Source of the DNA: Turbatrix aceti
Taxonomy: Eukaryota; Nematoda; Chromadorea; Rhabditida; Panagrolaimidae
Direction of reading: 5' to 3'
DNA length: 64,000 nucleotides
Assembly: GCA_963969345.1 (NCBI GenBank)
Contig: OZ017766.1
Span: 2,604,001 to 2,668,000 of the forward strand
Part shown: piece by piece, positions 10,480 through 22,859 of the stretch
Position numbering within the stretch: position 1 is the stretch's first letter
Layout: every line of letters begins with the position of its first letter
Notes under the pieces: generated by a model
Seen by the model: the letters and a program-made list of their open reading frames with translations, nothing else
Told to the model about the DNA's origin: nothing
Database searches by the model: none
Made by a program: the position numbers and the translations under genes

Positions 10480-13400
10480 ACGATAAAAATTATCTGAGTA
10501 CGACTTCGTGTTCCCCGTCCCTCAAAACCCCTCTCATAAAATTTTCAGCATTTTTCCACTATAGCGAAGCTCGTGGCATCGATTTTTGTCAAAAACTTCC
10601 AGAAGCCAAAACTACAGAATCCGATGTGTTTAAAAATCTGTGTATCGGCGATTTAGAGGTTTTTAGGGGTGGGGAACAATTCTGGCTTAAAACATTTTAA
10701 GTTGTAAAAAAGCCTTGTCGGGCTCTCCCCCTTATTCCGAAATCCTGTCGTGGACTGTCTCTTATAGCGCTGCAGAGCAATTTGAAAAATTACTCGCCCT
10801 CCGTATCTGTTTGACAAGAAAGTATTGGAAAAAATAAATTATCGTTAAACTAATAAAACCTCAATTTGCGCATACTTTTACGTAGCTTTACCTATAATAG
10901 CTTTTTTTTGCAAAAACTTGTTTCCTTGTCTGCCCAAGCGGATAACGGGAGTCTTTTGTGCGCTTGACCGGGCAAAGTTGCACAGGAGAGACGGAAGAAG
11001 ATTCAAGGCACCCACACAAATCTGACTAAGTAAGCAGGAACTATAGTGACACCTAACAAAATATAGTGACACCTATCAAAATTGGCACTTTAAAATAAAC
11101 TTTGAGTTAACACCGCGTGATTGACGCTTTTTGTTTTTTTTTGTATTTTTTAGTGGTTTCCTAGCACGGCCCCGCCTACAGGAATATCCCCATGGTGTGC
11201 CTGTCCCCGCCTGAAGGTTACAAAGTTGTTGCCACCAACTGACGTAACAGCAGAAGTCCCAGACAAAGCGGACCTGCCATGTTGCCACCTCGCACCTTGC
11301 GATGACAGTCTGAATGAAAAGCAGACGTCTTCGCTCGACGTTCACGCGGAAGTTCTTCTAACGCACCAGGCCAAAGCACCGACAATAACGGCGACAATGC
11401 CAAGGAGGGGGGGGGGGAGTGCCTTTGAACTCAGCACCATGGCGCATTCAGGAAAAATTAGTGACAAAATTTATTTAATTGACGTAAGCTTTGCTATTGT
11501 CCATGCAAAGCTTGTTTTGACAAAAGAAAAAAAATTGAAGATCTTTAACGTTATTTGTACTCTCGAAAGCAAAAAAAACACACATGTGAGTGAATTGTAT
11601 TTTGCGGCTTTGGATAATGCATCCGCGTCAAGGCGTGCTTTCTGGGTCACTGTAAGGAATTAGTGCGAAGCAGGTTCGCTCAAAGGCTACAAACGGTGTG
11701 TCGTAATCTGATTACGGTTACCGAAACTCGGAAACGGAGAAAATGTTACCGTTCTTTAGCCTCTGATTTGGTCGCTTTTTTCGCTTTTTTTGTAAAAAAA
11801 GGATAGCAAAAACAGTGGTTTTCTGTTGTTTTGGTTTTTGTCTCTAGAAGAAAGAAGACTGGGCAGGCAATGCGACATGCTGTGGAATAACCCAGAAGCC
11901 GTGCATTATTCATAAAACACGCGCTGAATCATTTACAGGTCCCTTGCCTTCACCTCGGTTCGGATGTGCAGCATGTGAAACTAGTGGCTCTCGGTCGTAA
12001 GGAAGGCATATCAGAAAGACGGGAGTGCCAAAGCTAACACGGGACGGTCAGAAAAAGGCGTTGTCTTTTACGCGCGGCGGTGGAATTCGTTATCAGGTTT
12101 CCGTTTGTTCATTCGAGCAAAAACAGAACCTTAAACGAAACTGCGGAGGACATCGCGTTCAATTTTTGATAAAACAGAATTCATTAAGGACCAGATCAAC
12201 AGTTTCTGCACAGAACAAATTTTCTTTGAGGCAGGGTGGACTCGTTTGACCGAGGAAAATTCCATACTTCCAAAAAAGATGACAAGGAAGTAAGAACATT
12301 GAATGACCGTGAAATCGAGCAAAATGAAACTACAAGAAGTCAGACTGAGCTAAAAATACTCAAAACACAAAAAAAACTAAATTTGTGGAACATAGTGCTT
12401 CAACGCTCCGGTTCCTTGTTTCCGCTTTATTTCCGTTGTTTCAGAGAACAGAAAGATTCCGACGCAGCCGATTGTGTATGATACGGAGTCGATACAAAAA
12501 AGTAAAACAGGAAATTGGAGTAACTCCATTTTGGTCCAAAGTCGATGTTGTTCGTCTTCTTCTCTCCCAGGCAAAGTCCTTTTTTCTATCACAACTCCTG
12601 GATTCAATATTCATCAACACGCGAGGCAAGTGGTCAAGGATCGATAGCGATGGCACGCCAACCACGCCATCTAGCCGGCCTGGATGAGATAAACTCAGAA
12701 AAAGGCACGTTCGAAAAAAATCGACATTAATTTGTTGCAGAACAAAAAATGCTTTGAAATGAGTTCGGAAACCAGCATCCGGAGCAGCAAAAGGCCGGAG
12801 CAAACAGGAGAAGGGCGATGATGGGTATCATTGTGCCGCCACATGAGAGAACAATGGCATCCACCCCCGTGGGCAACAAGACACGCAAACAACAACTGGA
12901 AGAACAAAACAGGGGAGTCCGTTTTGTCGTCTGTTTTGCGTACTGTTGAGGTGTTTTTAGTCTGGAATTCACAATTCCTGTTGCACATTAGCCGTATTGA
13001 TAACTACGTCCTGCAAGTGGCCGGGTTGCCAGCAAGCGAACGGAAAATACAACAAAGCGAGCCCCGACATCTGGCAGAAGACAGAAAAAAACCGATGAAG
13101 TGTTTCTCTCTGAATTTCAAGTGAGGGCCTGAAAGCCTTTCACAGTTGTCACGGATGTTGGGAACAGGGGGGGGGGGCAAACATCACTCTCATCCTATCT
13201 TATTTTGCCACAGGCAAAATTAAAATTACGTAGGCCTGAAAACGAAGTTGAGAAACTAAGCCCAAGTTTGAGAAACGGCTGAGGAACTCGCTCGGATTCG
13301 GAAAAGAGGCCTGCGTGCGAAGAGCCGGGTGTCAGAGATCACTCATGAGTTAGAGAAGGGTAATTGAATCGGATTGAGTAAAGCAGGGTGTCATGGACCG

Positions 13401-13603
13401 ATCAAGTCTGTCACCCCGGATGAGACAGCTCTCGTCCCCGGCCTGACGCACTATAGCCAATTAGATGATGCTATTTTAGGCCAGGAAGTTGTTCAGAGTA
13501 CAAAACAAACAACGAGTTTCATATCACGCCAACGTGCCCAGCTTTCGGCAGGCTGTAGTCTCTTGTTTTACTTCCGCACAAAAAAATAATCTCAGAAAAA
13601 AAG

Positions 13604-13761
13604 AACAGCAGGGCATGAAATCCGCGCAAGAAAAGTAAGCAAGTCCTCTGGTCCAAACGACCGACGTCAACGTTTTACATGATTTCTGCCATCGGAAAGA
13701 CATAGAAAATGGAGAAAAAGCCTGTTTCCACTCTGCAGTGCCTCAAAGTTTGCTTTAATTT
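13604..13761. repeat. 158-bp direct repeat, left copy
   Basis: This block is repeated without a visible difference at 14262-14419, exactly 658 bp downstream. The two copies flank the LTR/gag remnant at 13762-14261. They are far too long for an ordinary target-site duplication, so they point to a tandem duplication that includes the insertion, or to a join of two haplotypes during assembly. Confidence 0.9.
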
Positions 13762-14261
13762 AAATAATAATAAAAAAAATAAAAAAAAAAGCCCAAAACG
13801 TCTTTTAGTGTACCTACGTCGAGTGCCTGTACGAGGAGTTCGCCGCGCTCGATGTCGTCGGAGATTTGTCTTGTTTTCAGTTGGAGCTCAAAGGTGTATA
13901 TCCAGCTTGTCCATGACGCTGCCCCTGGTAAGGGTGCCGGGGGAATTGTCATGGGCGGCCTCGAAGCGGGGGCGGCGGCGGCCGTCCGCTGCCCCAATTG
14001 CTGAAGCTGCTTCTGGAGGTCTGCGATGAGCTTCTCCTGGGCGTCGATGCGGTTCTGCGCGTCCGCTGCCGAAGCAGCGGCGGCAGACGCGGCGGTCGCG
14101 GCGGCGGCGGCGGTATCGGCGGGGTCAGTCATCTAGCGGAAGAGCGTTTACTCTCGTCACCAATGTTGAGTCCGAGATATAAGAGGGAATGAGTTTATTG
14201 ATATTCACACGTCTTATATACATACAAAGGGAAGACTATGCAAATTTGGCTATCCGCTGCA
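13762..14261 (-). mobile_element. LTR-retrotransposon remnant: LTR end, primer site, start of gag
   Basis: Read on the minus strand, the segment starts with what looks like the 3' half of an LTR: a TATATAAG box, then CAATAAA, then an end in ...CTCAACA at 14164. This is followed at once by TTGGTGACGAGAG, in the place of a primer-binding site beginning TGG. An ATG then opens at 14132. The ORF (14132-13755) has an Ala-rich N-terminus, a coiled-coil-like QEKLIADLQKQLQQLG, a Pro-rich linker, and WTSWIYTFELQL...RGELLVQALDV. That last block resembles the beginning of a retrotransposon gag capsid. Similarity ends at about 13800, where the sequence becomes A/T-rich. There is no pol, so the copy is dead. 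A Gypsy- or BEL/Pao-type element is likely; which one cannot be told from this fragment. Confidence 0.68.
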
Positions 14262-14419
14262 AACAGCAGGGCATGAAATCCGCGCAAGAAAAGTAAGCAA
14301 GTCCTCTGGTCCAAACGACCGACGTCAACGTTTTACATGATTTCTGCCATCGGAAAGACATAGAAAATGGAGAAAAAGCCTGTTTCCACTCTGCAGTGCC
14401 TCAAAGTTTGCTTTAATTT
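14262..14419. repeat. 158-bp direct repeat, right copy
   Basis: This is the second copy of the block at 13604-13761. It starts at AACAGCAGGGCATG and ends at GCTTTAATTT, where the two copies diverge (AAATAATAA on the left, CGGATGGCG on the right). Confidence 0.9.
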
Positions 14420-17400
14420 CGGATGGCGTGTCGGTTGCGCTTCTTGCTCTGTCATCATTGAAAACGAGTTGTCAAGCGAGACGCAGGAGGAGACAAGAAT
14501 CTTAATGACATCCAGAAAGCCTTGAAACACCTCGCAAATTGCCAAGTGTATGCCGCCCTCCCTGTCAACATCGATGTCGGCGGGAGCGGATTCAGGGAGT
14601 GACAGACGTAACAGGAGGCATCCGGCCTGCCAAACACAACAATATCACGACAGATGCTGAAATGTACCGCAACAAAAACAGAACGCATACACGTGGCTGC
14701 ACGTGGAGCGTGAAAAGGATTCGTGACGCATTTAGACCCCGCTGGAGCAGCCAAGCGTTTCGAACTCCCCTCCCCTGCCGAAATATGGCATACAGTAAGC
14801 CCTGAGCTACGATAACGCCAACCCGATTGTATCTCGTTTACCCAGAATTAAGCAGGCACAACAAGGACCGCTTTTGTTTTTTATGCTAATGAAAAAAGGA
14901 AATGGCGTGTTCTTCTGTTTGCTGCGCAGTAAATAAAACAGGAGGGAGCGGCAGACGAGCTAACGCGCTCTGCAGAGGTTGGGTAGCCAAGTGGCATCAT
15001 GCCTACCAGGAAACTCGTCTCCGGAGAGGCCTCTGACCGATCAGCAAGACCAAGCCACTCTGCTATTCGGCAAAGCTAATAGAACATGTTGAACGGCTTT
15101 GGTTCAGTGAAAATGGAGAATTGATGGGTGCCCCAACAAATGACAGATCGTTCGACCTTTTGACACAGAAGCGTCATATGGTCTGGATACGGTGAGATAT
15201 GAGGAGTCCATGGGGGACAATTTGTCACCGAAAACATCCGCTATGTATAAATGTATAAATCATGTTTGAATATATTTGGAATAAAAAGCGACGTCGTAGC
15301 CGACCAGATTTCCGTGTTACAGTAATATTCGGAACACACACTACAAAAACATAAAAAATGCTCTAAAAAAATGGTTGTCCCTGAACAAAAATTATTTTCA
15401 TGTTTTTCACTTCAGGAAAAACCAACAATATTTCAGTAATCATTTTCGAGAAAACCAACGAGTTCATTACGCTTGTTTTTACGTTCTAATTGTTGTTCTT
15501 TTTCTTTTTTTTTTGGGAAATTTTTATGATGTTGGTAATAAAGTCGGCCAGGAATTGTCTTTTTTTCAGGCGTGGGACCAGACGTAAATTGCTTTCATCT
15601 GCTGCTGCCGTTGACGAGTGGGTACACCAACGTGGGAAAACAACTTGAACGCTTTTGGTAAAAAAAGATAATCGAGAGCCAAAATTATAATTTTTTGCCA
15701 CGGTCAATTAGGAAAGCCTATTCATGATTATTCGCAGGTTACGGGTTGCGGTGCGTGAAGGTGACCTGGGAGGGGGTGTGGGTAATTGCCACGTGACGCT
15801 TAAGAGTGCACCCATCGCCGGAGGCAAAGCAAGGCACTTGTTTGCCTGATTTTTGACTCGGAGAAAAAATAGAAAAGACAATAATAAATGTGAAAACAAA
15901 TGCTGCTTATCTTATTTGGCTACGTCTTCAGCATTCGTCGTCCGACTCGCACCAATTAGCTCGAAGCAAAACACTTTGCAGGGCGTTAGGCATCAAAGGT
16001 TGTAAAATCGAGAAGAACATGTCCGCCAGCGTACAAAACATCACCCCGTGGATCCCACGGGAGCCCAAAGATTGCCAACGACGTTTCACAAGTTGGTCTG
16101 GCCCGGGGTGGGACTGAATAGGTCGCCTGGCTGATTGAGGCTTTTATATTGGCACCCGCCTGGCAGGACACTCTCGACGTCACAATCGAATTTTGATGAC
16201 ATATGTCTGGGGTTGTTGTTGTCCCGTGCAACCAAAAAATATCACCAAAATCAGAGGCGTGAAGCAAATGTGCAAGAAACTGTTAAACTTTAGCCAGAAG
16301 GCGCCGCGCACGCCTGCACACTTGGAGAACAGAAAGGGGGCCGACTGAGAACACCCCCCGCCCGCGAAGGGGTCAGACCTTTCCAGCGAATTCGTACAGG
16401 AGGCAGACATAAGAGAGGACTAAAAACCGAAAAACATCAAATGTGAACGCCCAGCATTTTTCCATTCATACGTAAAGTTTTGTATCGGCAGATTTTGCAA
16501 ATAAAAGTGACAGGTGGTTGCAAGAAAGGGAATTGTATGGCTTCTGCACCACAATTTTTTGTATTTTTTTTTGAAAACTGGAACGAAATTCGTCAGAGTA
16601 AAATTTTCTAGTCGACCAGGGTATAAGTGTACTCTTTTTGACGCCCCACAGAGGTGATGAAGTAGGCATTGGATGACAAGCATGCTTTTGACTGTACAAA
16701 TTTGTTCCCGTTGGCATCGCCCCCTCTACCACTACAGACGCGGAAGGTACTTTTTTTCGATGAGAGCACTCCAAAAACTTTTTTTTCCTAAAAAATGTTT
16801 CGAAGAAAAAAACTGATATAAATTGTAAACTTTGCACTTTCGCAGATGTCGCTACCGGAAATTGTGTACAAAACAAAGAAAGGAATCACAAGAAAAATAT
16901 AAAATAGCTTCAGGCGCTGTTTTTTTGCAACATTTTCAACAGTGCCCAAGAAGGATCGACGGCAAAACTTTTTTCTTGGCAGTTTCTTGTTATTCGTCCA
17001 ACTAAAGTGACGACTGAAAAGCGTCTAACTTCCGGTAATAAAGCTCAAATCTCGCTCATAAGTGCATTCGCGTAGGAATTTTTATCCGACAACGAGGGTA
17101 AGGTGCAGCCAAAACAGAAAGTTTGCAATTCCCCAGTAAGCAGAGATTGGCATTTGAGAACAATTAAAAAAGGAAATTGCAGGCCTCCCGTGCGTGACTC
17201 ACAAACAAAGTCTTCTTTTTTTGCAGCAGCAGCACCCGGATTTCCCTCAGCCACGAGCACCTAATGTAAGAACACCTAAGTAGATATAAATAGTTTGGTT
17301 CTCAGCAAGCCAGTCTCATTAGGAACTTGAAGCGGGGGCCAAGCGGTCCTAATGAGAAAGGGGCCTTGTCCTGAGTCACAAACATCTGCCAGAAAAGGAT

Positions 17401-20116
17401 GATGCTTCTCTGACTTCATTTTTATCAATTTGAAACTTAGAAAAGGCCACAGAAAGGCCAGAGATCTGGGGCAGACAGGGAACTCATAAATGTGACAAGT
17501 TTATCCGTAATAGGAGTTAGTTCGAACGACACAGACTGAACAGTTGCTCCAGGCAGCTGCTAGATCATTGAACTTTGGGTTTCGAAACACAAAACGAGGA
17601 AATACCGGACGAATTTGTGCAAAGTAGTCGGTTTATAACCGGGATGTTACTTGCCAATTTTTATAATAACAATAAAAGGCTCCGGTGATGTCAACCAGCT
17701 AAATATCATTTTTTCACCGACTACAAAAAATTCAGTCAAAGAACAATTTTAAAAAAAGATGTGTCTTAGATTTAATCCTAGGCCCAAGAAAACTCTGCAA
17801 CGCCCTCTCGGCGTTTTGCAGTAGCAGAAGCAACGACAAAAAGCAGGGATTAATTAATATTGCACCAGTATGACAAATTATATCCACATTCACATCCCAC
17901 GGATGCGGATGTCCTTGATTTTGCCCGGTTATGGCTCCGCTGAATTCAGAAAAAATTATGTGACAAAAAACAATTTGTGTTTGCAAGCAAATTGACCGGC
18001 AAAACGTAAAATTATCTGCTCTGCTTCTACGCAGAAGCGCTTCTAGGCCGTAGGGGATACACCACCAGTATAAATTGAGTTTCAAAAATATTATTTCATA
18101 ACCATGTATGTACAAGTTCGTCGGCAAATTGAACCCTTCGTGCGTACGAATGATCGCCGGAGTGAACTCTTGCACGCATACATACTACACTGGCACACTT
18201 TTTTCAACCAATTGCGTCAAAGTGGAAGGTTATCAATTTTTCCGGGCGCGAATTGTTTAAAATGTAATAATGGCCGTGATCGGCATGGCGCGTCTGCTTT
18301 TGAGGAAGCGACCGAGGTCGTCGACCAGAATAAAAATAGAACCCGGTCAAGCAGACGGAAAAACGCTGGAAGACAGAACTTCCGGAAAGAAATACAGGAA
18401 AACGTATTCTAATGAAATTTTTTTTATTTTTAAAATTAAAAATTAATATATCTGTTATATAATTTAAACACCAAAAACCGGGTTTCTCCAAAATTTATAT
18501 ATTGTACGAGATTCATATGTATCGATATGGCAAACCGCTGAAGACTACAAAGAATCTCTCCGTTCGTCTGTCTCATCCAGGATAATCTCTAACGTGGGTG
18601 AAGTCAAATGGTAAAAAGTAGCAGCTACTATTTAATGGCACGCAATTCTTCAAAGATTTTATACCGCCGCAATGTAGTCTCGAGTGGTAATGGCTTGCGC
18701 CCGAGAATGGGGATTCGAAGAACCCTCAAATTGACTGGCGTGCGTGCCATGCCGCGCCTGCGCAGCGAGACTTTGGTCCCACTTTGTTACACCGATCTCT
18801 GAGCAAGCTTCACAGAAAAAAACTGGAGCTGCAAATCAGCTGTTTTTTACGATTGGACCCTAAATGAGGACAGGTGACTGAATACTGTCGGTAAACTGAA
18901 AAAAAACGCACCGTAGTTCCATCTGCAGAAAAAAAAGTTGTAACAGGTCTCCAATAAATTTTAGATGTATTTCATATTTATTTACTCTTCCCTCGACCCT
19001 GTAGACGACAAAAAAGGTAGACAACTTTCTTCCACCTACCCTTCTGCCCCCGGACTCATACATCCTTTTGTGCACCGTGAGCTGACACGTAAAATTAAGA
19101 AAAGCCCAGAGAAACAGCTGGACCAAGCAAAACTTGCAAAAAAATGAATTAAAAATTCTTTCGTGATTTCATATTAATTTACCAGGAAGCAGAAAAATGC
19201 GAAAATGTTATCGCGTGTGTTTTACGTTTGCAGGTGAAGAAATCAGACAACATTCATGTCAGAATAAAAATATTTATTATTCTGAAATAAATCTACAAAA
19301 AAGGTGTGCTGAAGTAGACATAATGATTGCCAAAGTCAAAATTGAGGAGACTCAGATCAGACCAAAAATGACAGACCCAGCATAATTGCGATCCCTGCTT
19401 CTCAGAACGGGTTTTTTTACAAACGTGATCCCCTGCTGAGAAAAAATAGAGGGAGTTGCATTAGGTTCGTATAGTATTTTTTTATTATAAATGAACCTAA
19501 TGATTTTGAGCCTACACAAAATGCAAAAAATTGCTTATACGTTATTTTTGAGGAACTTCATCTATACATCCAATTTTTACGGAAGTTTAAAATTTTGGAT
19601 AATTGTTATTTTCCTGTGAATAATTATTCAAAAGTGGATTTCGTATGAGATACATCACGTCAGAAGTAAACAATACTTTGGTGGCAGAAAAACAGTTTTC
19701 AGGGCAATTTTGAATAAATAGATATTTTTTAGTCAAAAACTCCAAAATAAATGCCAACGCATTGGTGTCACTTTTGCCGGATTTGCCACCTGAATAACAA
19801 GCTAATTTCAACAGCACTCCCCCCAAAGCGCAGCACGTTCGAAGAAAAGACAACAAGAAAAAATGAATGCAAACCAGTAATGAGTGGCACAAATGGGTTT
19901 TGACCCCTTTGTACACAAATAAAAAATCCAATTCGGTTTTCAGTGACGAAGAAATCAGGCCTTGCTGACTAAGTGACTATTTCCGCATCGTGCTTCTGTG
20001 CCCTGACGTCTGTCGTCTCATCACCAGTTTTTTAGGGTTCATTGAGGTCGGCAAAAAACAATTAAACATCCTACAGTCAAAAGCAATAACAGGGAGACAA
20101 ACAACAACAGCGAAAA
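14420..20116. other. Intergenic DNA, no gene supported
   Basis: About 5.7 kb is largely A/T-rich and lies downstream of the AN1 zinc-finger gene. Two short minus-strand open frames (around 14333-14754 and 15986-16267) have protein-like stretches but no splice context or family I recognise. A perfect 11-bp hairpin sits at 17314-17357. Otherwise I see only homopolymer runs and scattered A/T clusters. Confidence 0.45.
17314..17357. repeat. Perfect 11-bp inverted repeat with 22-nt loop
   Basis: TCTCATTAGGA (17314-17324) pairs perfectly with TCCTAATGAGA (17347-17357). The loop is purine-rich with a GGGGG run. No gene is nearby, and no poly-T tail follows, so a transcript terminator is not indicated. 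Confidence 0.7.
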
Positions 20117-21319
20117 TCAGGCGTCGGTGGGTTTTGGCTTGTGTCTGCTGTCCAGCTCCGGCTTCGGATTCTCCTTCTCGAGCTTCTTGCGACCTGCGAG
20201 TTTGTAGTCCAGGTTGCACTTGTGCTTCTCGGCATTCCGGTGCTTGGCGCAGAAGACGCGTTTGCACCGGCACTTGAGCGCCTGCTGGTGGAGCGGCAGC
20301 TTGCGTCGACAGACGCCGCAAACTGAGTCCATCTGCTCGCGGAGACGCTTCCGCACCTGTTCGAGTTCGTTCCTGTCCTGCGGGGGATCGTAGAGGTCTT
20401 GACGCCGGATTTCCAGCTGTTTTGCGGATTCTGGGGGAAAGTAGTACAGCTGAAAAACAAAAACATTTGTGCCAGAAAAATCTGAAGCCCAACCTTGAGC
20501 TCCTTGGGCTGAACATCATCGACAGGATCTATCTGTGGCTCGACGTTGACCGAAGGGTTGACCGAAGTGTTTGTAGCCATTTGCCTCATCCGGCGGACGA
20601 CAGGCGGTGTTGCTGGCTCACTCGACATCGGTGAAAAGTTGGCGCTGCCACAGATGGAGCCGTTGTCACTGCCGCCAGACGCAGAGGTCATTGTCGAGTA
20701 ACTTGGAAGCGTCTCGGGCTGTTTGTGGATCTCTCTGCGTCGTTTGAGGAGCTTTTTCATGCGATTGCGAGTCAGTTCGTGCTCCATTTGCTTCTCTGCG
20801 GACCACATTGTGGTATTGGTATCCAGTCGAGGGGGGCTGGGAAGCCTGAAAAGGGCTGAGCTTAAAACCTGCCACTCAATCATTTGCAAACTTGGTAGGA
20901 ATGACGGAAGCTAACGACCGAAAGACTTGGCTCATATCAATTTGGGGTTCCAGCATGATGACCGATGAATCCGCCTGTCGGGACATCGTACCTGAAGACA
21001 TTTTGGGCGCCAGCTTGACCGCACAGTTTTTGACCATGCCGTACTCGACGAGGATCTTGTCGTCGTCCTTGAGCTCCTTGCCTTCAAAAAGGAACGCGCA
21101 CTGAAACGACTTGTCCCCCAGCCGCTCGTCGGTGGCCATCTTGAGCTCGCGGATTGTTGAGTGCGTCGATATTTGAAACTCGGCCAGGTTTTTTCGATCC
21201 ATGACGGACTGTATCGTAACGATGATGATCCTTGGCTCCTGACTGTCTTCTGTTGGAGAACCGGAACCACCCCTTGCCACCATACCGTTAGGTTGTGAAA
21301 CGTTGGATTCCTGGGTCAT
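20117..21319 (-). CDS. ZFAND4: Ubiquitin-like and AN1-type zinc-finger protein
   Basis: Three exons, 21319-20892, 20845-20494 and 20449-20117, encode 370 residues; the introns are only 46 and 44 nt. Residues about 30-106 form a ubiquitin-like domain (IIIVTIQSV..., TIRELKMATDERLG, LFEGKELKDDDKILVEYGM). A Ser/Pro-rich, probably disordered linker with a basic patch (KKLLKRRREIHK) follows. The C-terminus holds a complete AN1 zinc finger: C304-x2-C307-x12-C320-x-C322-x4-C327-x2-H330-x5-H336-x-C338, then a basic tail. The order ubiquitin-like, linker, AN1 is that of animal ZFAND4 (ANUBL1). Family members are thought to act in ubiquitin or proteasome handling; the exact role is not known. The ATG at 21319 is the first in frame. 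The gene is divergent from the EGF-repeat gene 639 bp away, so the two may share a promoter region. Confidence 0.9.
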
Positions 21320-21957
21320 AGTCGCGACAGCAGAGACGCGGCTGTGTGTGAAGATAAATGCGGTAAATTACCGCCGGTAATACTGAGATATACAAAACTG
21401 ACCCCGGGCAGTTTCAAGACGATTGCTTTGGGTTTCGTGAGTTGCATGCATGCAAAACAGAGCAAATCAACATGAAATGCAAATATTCTTCATTTTTGCA
21501 TCAAAGCATATATTTTAAATGGAGGCTTCAAAAGCTAAAAAAATTTGTGATACCGTATAGAATCTGTAAAAAAATCCTCCCCCTAAAAAATAAAAGAAAA
21601 CGCAAAACTGAAATTTTGATTTTTACTTCAATCACATTTTAAACTCAAAATTTCTTTTTTTTAAAACCAAAAATGCATTTTGTCTTTTCCCTTTTCCCAC
21701 TCGAATGCGCCTTCCGAATCTCCCCAAGCTCGTTCACACCGCGGCTCGTTTTTCAACCGTCCGGCCTGGGAAGACACCGAACGGCTCTTCGCCTGGAAAG
21801 GCACAAGTTGCGCGCCGCCAAGCTTTCATGTCCCCGCTACTCCAGCTTTCTCAGTGGGCGTGCACCTCGCTCTGTCTGCAATCGACGATGAAAACCTGAG
21901 TTGGACGGCATTGTCGGTATTTGGATCTCCAGCAAGCAACTACTCAACGTCGGAAAA

Positions 21958-22859
21958 ATGGCCGGTCAGAACTTCTTCTTCAGCACGATCGTTGTTTTTC
22001 TTACCGTATTTCAAGTCGCCAGCGCCTATGCGGTGTGCCAGAACAACGGTTTTCTGCGATGGCATTGGGCCGACGGCAAACACTTTCGATGCGAGTGTCC
22101 TTTTGGTGAGTTCGTTATTTATTTTGTTTTTTTAATATTTTCTTGAATTTAGGTTTCACTGGTCTGCTGTGCGAAGAACGAATCGCCGACCCTTGCGAAT
22201 CGGTGAACTGCAACAACGGAACGTGCATCGCTGACTGGGATACTCGCAATCACAGGTGTGAGTGTGCCCCCGGTTTTACAGGAGTCCAGTGCGATGCTGT
22301 GGACTACTGTGCCCTGGCAGGCGAAGAAGCATGCGGTTTCCACGGCGAGTGCATCAACCGAGAATCCGATTTCGTCTGTGATTGCGACACCGGATTCGAT
22401 GGCGACCGTTGTGCCACCAATGTCGACGACTGCCACGCTCTCGCCTGCAGCAACAACGGCACCTGCGTGGATGGCGTCAACGACTTCACCTGCGAGTGCC
22501 CCATAGAGTTCGTCGGCCGATACTGCGAGTTCGCAAATCCATGCATGTCGCCGGTAGGCAACATGTGCGTCAACGGCATCTGCACGCCTCTCAAATCCGG
22601 CGACTACGACTGCGAATGCTTCGATGGATTCACGGGCTTGTTCTGCAACTTTGAAGAGCTTGACATGTCCAAAGCCGTGCCGCAGACCGATGCTGAAGAA
22701 CCCAAGACGACGGAGACAACTTCCATGCTTTACAGCGTTGCTTTGACTGCTCTCGCCATTTATACCGTCGTTTTCCACATCGTCGTCGGAGTCTGCTGGT
22801 TCGAAAAAAGTAAGAAGAATGCTTGGCAAATCCCTGTCAACGCCGACCAACGTTTTTGA
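21958..22859 (+). CDS. EGF-repeat type I membrane protein
   Basis: Two exons, 21958-22105 and 22153-22859, encode 284 residues. A signal peptide (FFFSTIVVFLTVFQVASAYA) is followed by one incomplete and four full EGF-like repeats. The repeats show the usual closing pattern C-x-C-x-P/D-x-G-F-x-G-x-x-C (for example CECAPGFTGVQC and CDCDTGFDGDRC). A single transmembrane helix (about residues 243-266, SVALTALAIYTVVFHIVVGVCW) and a short tail ending in DQRF come next. The EGF repeats resemble those of Notch ligands and Crumbs, but no DSL, laminin G or other diagnostic domain is present, so the role (adhesion or receptor binding) is open. ATG 21958 was chosen because it directly precedes the signal peptide; an in-frame upstream ATG at 21901 would bury it. 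AATAAA lies at 22937-22942. Confidence 0.87.

Larger units (their letters stand above)
8213..13603. other. Intergenic DNA with repeats, no gene supported
   Basis: About 5.4 kb of mostly A/T-rich DNA lies upstream of the GPCR gene. Open frames are short and lack paired splice sites or family patterns. It holds an imperfect foldback element (9930-10231), a short perfect hairpin (10457-10479), a TATAAA box (CTATAAAAG near 10303-10311) with no gene I can attach to it, a G9 run near 11408, and an SL1-like 12-mer (13261-13272). Part of it probably serves as the promoter of the GPCR gene. Confidence 0.5.

Noticed and set aside
12695..12988. Hydrophobic minus-strand frames near 12.7-13.0 kb and 11.2-11.4 kb
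   Set aside because: Both contain an LLLLR-LV-like string but lie in unrelated DNA with no shared length or splice signals.
14333..14754. Minus-strand frames next to and inside the right 158-bp repeat
   Set aside because: One frame has a plausible helical stretch, but it runs into the duplicated block and lacks splice sites. No function could be assigned.
14977..15050. tRNA-like GGGTAGCCAAGTGGCATCATGCC
   Set aside because: It resembles the D-arm region of a Leu/Ser tRNA, but no T-arm GGTTCGAATCC-type sequence or acceptor pairing follows.
15986..16267. Minus-strand frame ending LAIFGLPWDPRGDVLYAGGHVLLDFTTFDA-like sequence
   Set aside because: It reads like protein but stands alone, has no start or splice partner, and belongs to no family I recognise. 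Kept as unexplained, not called.
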